Source: Stappia sediminis
GTDB taxonomy: Bacteria > Pseudomonadota > Alphaproteobacteria > Rhizobiales > Stappiaceae
DNA length: 64,000 nt
Direction of reading: 5' to 3'
NCBI RefSeq assembly: GCF_009826895.1
Contig: NZ_WUMV01000008.1
Coordinates: 124,001-188,000, forward strand
Position 1 is the stretch's first letter. The number at the start of each line of letters is the position of its first letter. Below, in pieces: positions 63,376-64,000 of the stretch. The notes beneath the pieces are model-generated. The model saw only the letters and a program-made list of their open reading frames with translations, searched no databases and was not told where the DNA came from. A program made the translations under genes and the position numbers.

Positions 63376-64000
63376 ATGTTCGCAGTGATCAAGACCGGCG
63401 GCAAGCAATACACCGTTGCCGCAGACGACCTCCTGAAGGTCGAGAAGATGCCGGCGGAAGCCGGCGATTCCGTCGTTTTCGACGAAGTCCTCATGGTCGG
63501 CAACGGCGCTGACACCACGATCGGTTCCCCGACCGTCGACGGCGCGACCGTCGTCGCTGAAGTCGTGGAACAGGGACGCAACCGCAAGATCATCGTCTTC
63601 AAGAAGCGTCGTCGCCAGAATTCGCGCCGCCGCAACGGCCATCGCCAGGCTTTCACGCTCGTCAAGATCACCGACATCCTGACGGACGGCGCCAAGCCGG
63701 CGGCCAAGGCCAAGGCGAAGAAGGCCGAGCCGAAAAAGGCCGAGGCCGAGAAGGAAGACAAGAAGCCGGCTGCGGCGAAGGAAGAGAAGGCAGAGGCCGA
63801 ACTTCCGGTCCTCTTCACCGCGCCGGAAGGCGAAAAGGACGATCTGAAGAAGATCGGCGGCGTCGGACCGGTTCTCGAAGGCAAGCTGAACGCGCTCGGC
63901 ATCACGACCTATGCGCAGATCGCCGCCTTCACGGCCGATGACATCGCCCGCGTCGACGAGGCCCTGAGCTTCAAGGGCCGCATCGAGCGCGAAAACTGGA
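63376..64000 (+). CDS. rplU: 50S ribosomal protein L21 with C-terminal extension, cut by window edge
   Basis: Starts [20 protein letters not shown], the universal L21 opening; [20 protein letters not shown] is the RNA-binding loop. The ~103-residue L21 core is followed by an Ala/Lys/Glu linker and a helix-hairpin-helix-like domain ([20 protein letters not shown]). Alphaproteobacterial L21 often carries this extension. The frame remains open at the right edge, so the C-terminus is missing. It is probably followed by rpmA. Confidence 0.95.
   Translation, partial: MFAVIKTGGKQYTVAADDLLKVEKMPAEAGDSVVFDEVLMVGNGADTTIGSPTVDGATVVAEVVEQGRNRKIIVFKKRRRQNSRRRNGHRQAFTLVKITDILTDGAKPAAKAKAKKAEPKKAEAEKEDKKPAAAKEEKAEAELPVLFTAPEGEKDDLKKIGGVGPVLEGKLNALGITTYAQIAAFTADDIARVDEALSFKGRIERENW

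Overview
The window is GC-rich chromosomal DNA that looks like a Hyphomicrobiales (Rhizobiales) alphaproteobacterium. The evidence is rhizobial-type palindromic intergenic repeats, a RirA-type TGA-N9-TCA iron box, ScfR/PccR-like and HxlR regulators, split LigD genes, and an L21 ribosomal protein with the alphaproteobacterial C-terminal extension. The exact genus cannot be told from sequence alone. Both ends cut genes: a glycosyltransferase on the left and rplU on the right.

Layout. 1-1.7 kb: two glycosyltransferases. 1.8-12.6 kb: a near-complete corrin-ring pathway. It has divergent arms cobK-cbiD (minus) and cobA-cobB (plus), then a tightly overlapping minus-strand operon: a small His-rich membrane protein, cbiX, cobH, cobL, cobI, a cbiG-cobJ fusion and cobM. 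A structured leader RNA with a B12-box-like sequence precedes this operon. cbiX, cbiD and cbiG without cobG point to early cobalt insertion. 13-14.2 kb: a cupin and a double-ACT regulator. 14.2-20.2 kb: an iron-linked operon (imelysin, di-heme oxidase, second imelysin, DUF1513) behind a RirA-type site. 20.3-23.1 kb: MarR, flavin monooxygenase and an orphan TRAP binding protein. 23.4-27.5 kb: the Anbu set (circularly permuted ATP-grasp, alpha-E, transglutaminase, Anbu). 27.5-35.5 kb: regulators, an NDH-2-like flavoprotein, an ScfR-type regulator, and a CoA-transferase/citryl-CoA lyase pair. 35.5-37.7 kb: accessory small genes, including a HEPN-like protein and an IS1595-like zinc-ribbon protein lacking a nuclease domain.

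37.8-47.2 kb is the most unusual region. It is a type I secretion locus with a HlyD adaptor, an ABC exporter carrying a ~440-residue disordered N-terminal extension, a 676-residue acidic protein with four internal repeats, and a 651-residue protein that has no lysine or cysteine and is built of Asp/Glu/Ala/Gly repeats. A degenerate alpha/beta hydrolase ends the cluster. About 1.1 kb without a supportable gene precedes it.

48-57.6 kb: a small unknown gene, a phasin, a decayed acetamidase, and a peptide-type ABC importer with its GntR regulator, divergent from an M20 carbamoyl/amidohydrolase. 57.6-62.4 kb: an HxlR regulator with a QueG-like Fe-S/SCP2 protein under a perfect 11-bp palindrome, a cyclase remnant, and LigD split into three genes. 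62.7-64 kb: tRNA-Ser(CGA) and rplU.
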